This document shows, one piece after another, positions 59,588 to 64,000 of a DNA stretch of 64,000 nucleotides (the stretch's first letter is position 1; each line of letters begins with the position of its first letter). The position numbers were made by a program, and so were the translations under genes. The DNA is from Streptomyces sp. NBC_01283 (GTDB taxonomy: Bacteria; Actinomycetota; Actinomycetes; Streptomycetales; Streptomycetaceae), in NCBI RefSeq assembly GCF_041435335.1, contig NZ_CP108430.1, positions 7,722,001 to 7,786,000 on the forward strand, in the 5' to 3' direction. The notes under the pieces were generated by a model. That model was given only the letters and a program-made list of their open reading frames with translations. It made no database searches and had not been told where the DNA came from.

Positions 59588-60745
59588 TCAGCGCCGCGCC
59601 GTGACCGTCCCCTCGACCGCGAACAGCTGCTCCTCGACATGGTCGAGGGCCAGCCGCAGCGCGCCCGTCGCGACAGCCGCCTCACCGAGCACCGACAGGG
59701 CGACCCGGGGCGGCCGCAGGCAGTAGCGGGCCAACTCGCGGCGCAGCGGCTCCAGTACGCCGTCCAGACCGGCGGCCCAGCCGCCCACGACGACCAGCTC
59801 GGGGTCCAGGGCGAGCACCAGCGCCGCCACGTCGTGCACCAGGCGCTGGATGAACCGCTCGACGGCCTGCTGTGCCCGCTCGTCACCCTCGCGCGCGTGC
59901 GCGAACACCTCCGCCACCGCCTGCTCGTCGAGCGGGTGCAGCGGCTCGTCCGTGGTCGATAGGAGCGTCTCCGGGGTCACGTCACGGCCGAGGAGATGCA
60001 GCGCGCCGATCTCCCCGGCGGCGCCGCCGTAACCGCGGTGCAGCCGGCCGCCGATCAGCGCCCCGGCTCCCGGGCTGAGGCCCGCGAGGACGAACACCAC
60101 GTCGTCCGACTCGGTCGCCGCGCCCTTCCAGTGCTCGGCCACCGCCGCCGTGTTCGCGTCGTTCTCCACCAGGACCGGGCACTTGAAGGACCGGCGCAGG
60201 CGCTCGCCCAGCGGGAGCCCCGTCCACTCGGGCAGGGCCGTGCCCAGCCGGACCGTGCCGTCCGCCTCCACGATGCCGGGGCTGCCGACCCCCACCGCGC
60301 GCAGTGAGCTGCGGGCGATTCCGCCGCGGCGCAGCAGATCGGCGACCGCCGTGCGCAGCCGCTCGATGCGTTCGTCCGCAGGGGCCGTCTCGTCCACGGC
60401 CCTCGCGGTCGTGCCGAGGACCTGGCCGTCCAGGTCCGAGAGGACGGCGGCCACCCGGTGCGGGCCGATCTCCAGGCCGAGCAGGTGCCCCGCCTCGGCC
60501 CGGAAGCGGAACCTCCGCGCGGGCCTTCCCTGGCGTCTGGCCGCGCCTTCCTCGGCGGCGGTCTCCACCACGAGTCCGGCCTCGATGAGCCCTTCGACCA
60601 CGCCTTCGACGGTCGGCCTCGAAAGCCCCGTCACCCGGGTGACCTCGGTGAGTGTCGCGAAGTCCGCCGCACGCAGCGCGTGCAGCACCACCGCGGAGTT
60701 GATCCGCCGCAGCAGAGAGGGATCCCCGCCGGTCAGCCGCCCCAA
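59588..60745 (-). CDS. ROK-family transcriptional regulator (NagC/Mlc-like)
   Basis: 385 aa. N-terminal winged helix (EVTRVTGLSRPTVEGVVEGL, about 28-75), then a ROK domain with the ATP-fold block GLEIGPHRVAAVLSDLDG, GVGSPGIVEADG, VENDANTAAVAEHW, and GAGALIGGRLHRGYGGAAGE. The Cys-rich zinc motif of sugar kinases is absent, so it is a regulator without obvious kinase activity. TTG start at 60745 with GGGAGGA upstream. Its proximity to a HutC regulator suggests amino-sugar or glucose control. Confidence 0.9.
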   Translation of the reverse strand: MGRLTGGDPSLLRRINSAVVLHALRAADFATLTEVTRVTGLSRPTVEGVVEGLIEAGLVVETAAEEGAARRQGRPARRFRFRAEAGHLLGLEIGPHRVAAVLSDLDGQVLGTTARAVDETAPADERIERLRTAVADLLRRGGIARSSLRAVGVGSPGIVEADGTVRLGTALPEWTGLPLGERLRRSFKCPVLVENDANTAAVAEHWKGAATESDDVVFVLAGLSPGAGALIGGRLHRGYGGAAGEIGALHLLGRDVTPETLLSTTDEPLHPLDEQAVAEVFAHAREGDERAQQAVERFIQRLVHDVAALVLALDPELVVVGGWAAGLDGVLEPLRRELARYCLRPPRVALSVLGEAAVATGALRLALDHVEEQLFAVEGTVTARR

Positions 60746-60854
60746 CGTCAGTCCTCCCAGCTCGTGCGCATGATGGGCGGATCGTACTCGCCGGGGCCGA
60801 CCCCTGCGAGTGCCGGGCCCACCTGTGACAGAGAGTGCCGATCGGCCGTCATGT

Positions 60855-61517
60855 TCAGCCCGGCGCCACGAAACCGGATTCGTACGCGGCGATGACCGCC
60901 TGCGTCCGGTCGCGGGCCCCCAGCTTCGCCAGCACGGAACTCACATGCGACTTGACGGTCTCGGCACCGACGATCAGCTCAGCCGCGATCTCCGCGTTCG
61001 ACAGGCCGCGCGCCATGAGGCGCAGCACGTCCGCCTCGCGCTCGGTCAGCGCGGCCCGGTCCAGGACGTCCCTGGCCGCCGCGTTGCCGGGCCGTCGCCC
61101 GTACTCGCCCGCCAGCTGCCGCACCGCCGCCGGGAACAGCAGCGACTCGCCCTCCGCGACCAGCCGGACGGCGTTCACGATCTCCGCGGGACGGGCGCGC
61201 TTCAGCAGGAAGCCGTCGGCACCCGCGCGCAGCGCCTCGTACACGTACTCGTCGTTCTCGAAGGTCGTCACGACCAGGATCTTCGGGGGGTCCTGCACGG
61301 TGCGCAGGACCGCGCGGGTTGCCTCGATGCCGTCCAGGAGCGGCATGCGGACGTCCATGGCGACCACGTCGGGCCGCAGTCGGCGCACGAGCGGAATCAC
61401 CGCGGCGCCGTCTGCCGCCTCGCCGACCACCTCGATGTCGGGCTGTGCCTCCAGGACGGCGCGCAGGCCCGCGCGTACGAGGGGTTCGTCGTCGACGAGG
61501 AGGACGGTGACCGGCAT
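60855..61517 (-). CDS. NarL/LuxR-family response regulator (second system)
   Basis: 220 aa. Receiver domain with DDEPLVRAGLRAVLEAQPDI, phospho-Asp in VAMDVRMPLLDG, Lys in FLLKRARP, and LuxR HTH LTEREADVLRLMARGLSNAE. Partner of the histidine kinase encoded 14 bp upstream on the same strand. Probably controls the divergent ABC transporter. Confidence 0.95.
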   Translation of the reverse strand: MPVTVLLVDDEPLVRAGLRAVLEAQPDIEVVGEAADGAAVIPLVRRLRPDVVAMDVRMPLLDGIEATRAVLRTVQDPPKILVVTTFENDEYVYEALRAGADGFLLKRARPAEIVNAVRLVAEGESLLFPAAVRQLAGEYGRRPGNAAARDVLDRAALTEREADVLRLMARGLSNAEIAAELIVGAETVKSHVSSVLAKLGARDRTQAVIAAYESGFVAPG

Positions 61518-61531
61518 CCGGTCAGCCTAGA

Positions 61532-62752
61532 TCACCCGAGGGGCAGCTCGACGTGCACCTGCCATTCGCCGTCGCGCGGGCCCGTGGTGGCCCGGCCGCC
61601 GAGCAGCGTGGCCCGCTCGCGGATGCCGCGCAGCCCGCTGCCGCCACGCCCGGTGACCTCTCCTCCCGTCGGCAGGGCATTGCGTACGTCGACCTCAAGG
61701 GCCGTACCGTCGACCGCGAGCCGCACCCGTACCGGCACGGGACCGGCGTGCCGCAGCACGTTCGTGAGGGCCTCCTGGAGCATGCGATAGGCCTCGCGGG
61801 ACACCGGCCCCGGCAGCCGCTCCAAGGGGCCCGTCACCTCGGTGTCGACCTTCGCCCCCGAAGCCCGCGCGGAGTCCAGGAGTTGGCCGGCGTCGGCGAG
61901 GGTGGGGCGCCTGCTCGCGGGCTGCCCGTCCTCCCGCAGCACGCGCAGGACCCGCTCCAGGTCCTCCAGGGCGGCCCGGCCCGTCTCCTCGATCGCGCCG
62001 AGCGCCCGGTAGGTGAACCCGGGGTCGGCCGCGGCCCGCGCGGCGCCCGCCTGGACGACGGCGACGGTCAGCGCGTGCCCGATGGAATCGTGCAGTTCGC
62101 GGGCGATGCGGTTGCGTTCGAGGAGCTGCTCGGTGCGTTCCTCCAGGGCGGCGAGGCGCTCCACGGGGGAGGGGCCGAGCAGCCGCTGGGCCGCCGACGT
62201 CATCAGCCGGCCCGCGACCACCATCACCCCCAGCAGCACCAGGACCGGGACCGGCACGAGCAGCGCGTTCGCCGGGTTCGGTCCCGGCAGCGGAAGGAGC
62301 AGTCCGGGGTCCTCGGTGGGCTTCGACGACGCCGCTCCCACCAGGGCAAGCGCCGTCCCCAGGAACTGCACCGTGACGTAGCCCGCCGCGCAGCCGGCCT
62401 CCAGGCGCAACACGGCCCACAGCGCGGTCCTGCCCCGGTCACGCCACGACGCGGAGGGAGCCACGGAGATGCCGGAGTCGTCCTGGTCGCCCGGCACGCG
62501 CGCGTGCTGCCCCGGGAACAGCATCAGCCGCGCCTGCAGACCCTCCGCCCTGCGCAGCGAGGGCAGCAGCAGCGAGGCCGCCACCACCAGCGGGATCGGC
62601 TGAAGCGCGATCTGCAGCCAGTCGACGAGGGAGGGACTGCGGAGCCCCGGCGTGATGAACGCGCCCATCAAGGGGACGGCCGCGCCGATGAGCAGGTGCA
62701 GCCAGCGCGTGTAGGTGACCGCATGGGTGAGCGGTCCGAGGAAGCGGGGCAT
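61532..62752 (-). CDS. NarL/DesK-type sensor histidine kinase (second system)
   Basis: 406 aa. Four to six membrane helices in residues 1-190, phospho-His in ARELHDSIGHALTVAVVQAG, N-box LQEALTNVLRHAG and glycine box GGSGLRGIRERATLLGG. A plain architecture, in contrast to the kinase at 10766. ATG 62752 (MPRFLGPL). Divergent from the ABC ATPase gene by 108 bp. Confidence 0.94.
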   Translation of the reverse strand: MPRFLGPLTHAVTYTRWLHLLIGAAVPLMGAFITPGLRSPSLVDWLQIALQPIPLVVAASLLLPSLRRAEGLQARLMLFPGQHARVPGDQDDSGISVAPSASWRDRGRTALWAVLRLEAGCAAGYVTVQFLGTALALVGAASSKPTEDPGLLLPLPGPNPANALLVPVPVLVLLGVMVVAGRLMTSAAQRLLGPSPVERLAALEERTEQLLERNRIARELHDSIGHALTVAVVQAGAARAAADPGFTYRALGAIEETGRAALEDLERVLRVLREDGQPASRRPTLADAGQLLDSARASGAKVDTEVTGPLERLPGPVSREAYRMLQEALTNVLRHAGPVPVRVRLAVDGTALEVDVRNALPTGGEVTGRGGSGLRGIRERATLLGGRATTGPRDGEWQVHVELPLG

Positions 62753-62786
62753 CACGTCATCGTGCCAGCAGGCCCGGGCCGCACGG

Positions 62787-62804
62787 CTCCCCCGTGAGGG
62801 GGAG
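62787..62804. promoter_or_regulatory. Inverted repeat in the divergent kinase/ABC promoter region
   Basis: CTCCCCC-GTGA-GGGGGAG, perfect 7-bp arms, between the kinase (minus) and ABC ATPase (plus). Likely response-regulator site or mRNA hairpin. Confidence 0.4.
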
Positions 62805-62860
62805 AGCGACTCCCCGGGCGGGGGAAGACCCCCCACCCCTCCGGCCGCGAGTCTGGGCCC

Positions 62861-63793
62861 ATGACCAGCATCGACGTCCAAGACCTCACCAAGGAGTACG
62901 GCACCACCCGCGCGGTGGACGGACTGACGTTCACCGTCCGCCCGGGGAAGGTCACCGGGTTCCTCGGGCCCAACGGAGCCGGGAAGTCCACCACCATGCG
63001 CCTCGTCCTGGGCCTCGACCGGCCCACGTCGGGCACCGCCACGCTGGGCGGACGCCCCTATGCGTCCATCGACGAACCCCTGCGCCACGTGGGGGCCCTG
63101 CTCGACGCCCAGGCCGCGCACGGATCACGGACCGCGCGGAACCACCTCCTCGCCCTCGCCGCCGCCAACCGCATCCCCGCACGCCGCGTGGAAGAGGTCC
63201 TCGAAGAGGCCGGACTCGCCTCCGTGGCAGGGCGCCGGATCAAGACGTTCTCCCTCGGCATGCGCCAGCGCCTGGGCATCGCGGCGGCGCTGCTCGGCGA
63301 CCCGCGCATCATCATGCTGGACGAGCCGTCCAACGGCCTCGATCCCGAAGGCATCATCTGGATCCGCGAACTCCTGCGCCGCCTCGCCCGCGAGGGCCGG
63401 ACGGTCCTGGTGTCCAGCCACCTCATGAACGAGACGGCCACGTTCGCCGACCACTTGGTGATCCTCGGCCGGGGCAAGCTGCTCGCGGACACCTCGATGC
63501 CGGACTTCATCGCCGCGCACAGCAGCCCGCGGGTGCGGCTGCGCACTCCGGAGAGCGACCGGCTGCGCGGCCTCCTGGAGGACAAGGGGTACGCGATGGC
63601 GGCGGGGGACGACGGCCGCTGGACGGTGGACGGTGCGAAGGCCGGGGAGATCGGGGCCATCGCCGCCGGTCACGGCATCCCCCTCCTCGAACTCGCCGAC
63701 GAGCAGGCCTCCTTGGAGCAGGCCTATCTCGCCCTCACGGCCGACGACGCCGAGTTCGCCGCCGCCCCTTCGAAGCCCCGCCAGGAGGCCTGA
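62861..63793 (+). CDS. ABC transporter ATP-binding protein (two-component-linked)
   Basis: 310 aa. Walker A GPNGAGKST, signature FSLGMRQRLGIAAALLG, Walker B IIMLDEPSNGLDPEG and H-loop SSHLM. C-terminal extension as in bacitracin/BcrA-like exporters. Followed within 3 bp by the permease gene. Cognate two-component system is divergent. Confidence 0.95.
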   Translation: MTSIDVQDLTKEYGTTRAVDGLTFTVRPGKVTGFLGPNGAGKSTTMRLVLGLDRPTSGTATLGGRPYASIDEPLRHVGALLDAQAAHGSRTARNHLLALAAANRIPARRVEEVLEEAGLASVAGRRIKTFSLGMRQRLGIAAALLGDPRIIMLDEPSNGLDPEGIIWIRELLRRLAREGRTVLVSSHLMNETATFADHLVILGRGKLLADTSMPDFIAAHSSPRVRLRTPESDRLRGLLEDKGYAMAAGDDGRWTVDGAKAGEIGAIAAGHGIPLLELADEQASLEQAYLALTADDAEFAAAPSKPRQEA

Positions 63794-63795
63794 CC

Positions 63796-64000
63796 ATGTC
63801 GACGACCGCCGTACTCCACTCGGAATGGATCAAGATCAAGTCGGTGCGTGCCAGCCTTGGTTCGCTCATCGCCGTCTTCGTGGCCACCGTCGCCATCACG
63901 CTGCTCGCGTTCGCCACCGTCGGCACCGCGGAGGCGGACAACGCCGGCTACGAACCGCTCTTCGGCGCCTTCTACGCGCTCAACTTCGGCCAGATCGCGG
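63796..64000 (+). CDS. ABC-2 permease, 5' part only (runs off window)
   Basis: 68 residues are visible: MSTTAVLHSEWIKIKSVRAS followed by a first transmembrane helix (SLIAVFVATVAITLLAFATV). The EWIK-SVR start is typical of BcrB/YhgE-type ABC permeases. The rest lies beyond 64000. Confidence 0.88.
   Translation, partial: MSTTAVLHSEWIKIKSVRASLGSLIAVFVATVAITLLAFATVGTAEADNAGYEPLFGAFYALNFGQIA

Overview
The window is very GC-rich, has strong G/C third-position bias, dense genes, frequent GTG/TTG starts, ATGA/GTGA translational overlaps, Pro/Gln- and Ser/Pro-rich membrane proteins, and many one- and two-component regulators. This, plus families typical of the genus (FHA-ABC transporter next to a Ser/Thr kinase, streptophobe-type membrane protein, IS30-HTH/GbsR regulator, SigJ/ECF41-type sigma factor), points to a Streptomyces chromosome. 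I see no rRNA, tRNA, CRISPR array, phage or complete transposon.

Layout. 1-2.7 kb: three tandem paralogues of a Q/P-rich, single-pass membrane protein with an exported DxDxDG-containing domain. 2.7-10.7 kb: hotdog protein, secreted type-B carboxylesterase, DedA protein, gamma-carbonic anhydrase-like protein, acyltransferase, a divergent EamA transporter/XRE-cupin regulator pair sharing a large palindrome, YbaK-like deacylase and a CoA-transferase. 10.7-13.5 kb: a LuxR-type two-component system whose expected ABC partner survives only as a remnant. 13.5-16.8 kb: olsB-olsA (ornithine lipid) plus a DedA protein, and an erythromycin-esterase homologue without its key residues. 16.9-19.7 kb: Met/His-rich small membrane proteins, a DJ-1/PfpI protein and an ECF sigma factor preceded by a perfect 32-bp palindrome. 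19.7-22.9 kb: gene remnants, then a divergent GbsR-like regulator and a DrrAB-like ABC exporter. 23-26.3 kb: CoA-binding protein, TerD, a broken BlaI/MecI-type repressor, TerB and a TenA-like protein, with two BlaI-like palindromic operators and a 13-bp tandem repeat array. 26.3-30.8 kb: APC permease with amidohydrolase, a phosphopantetheinyl transferase and a YigZ protein.

30.9-38.3 kb is a signalling locus: double-FHA ABC transporter, an SH3-like protein with about seven degenerate repeats carrying a periodic Thr-Gln motif, a Ser/Thr kinase, a streptophobe-type membrane protein and a secreted DUF-type protein. It suggests a kinase -> phospho-Thr repeat -> FHA transporter circuit. 38.4-50.6 kb: sbcD-sbcC with a 7-codon leader ORF, two Lrp/AsnC regulators, rhodanese, DUF885 protein, a gamma-family PLP enzyme, an ACT-GNAT membrane protein and a Tat-exported PhoD phosphatase.

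50.8-54.1 kb holds the most unusual locus: a four-gene set in which an S8 (subtilisin-like) protease with intact triad but no visible signal peptide is flanked by a stand-alone copy of its own prodomain-like module (upstream) and of its own C-terminal beta domain (downstream), followed by a small peptide. 54.2-64 kb: MocR regulator divergent from a DMT transporter, alpha/beta hydrolase, SigJ-type sigma factor, HutC/GntR regulator with a DasR-box-like palindrome, ROK regulator, a second LuxR-type two-component system and a divergent ABC transporter that runs off the window end.
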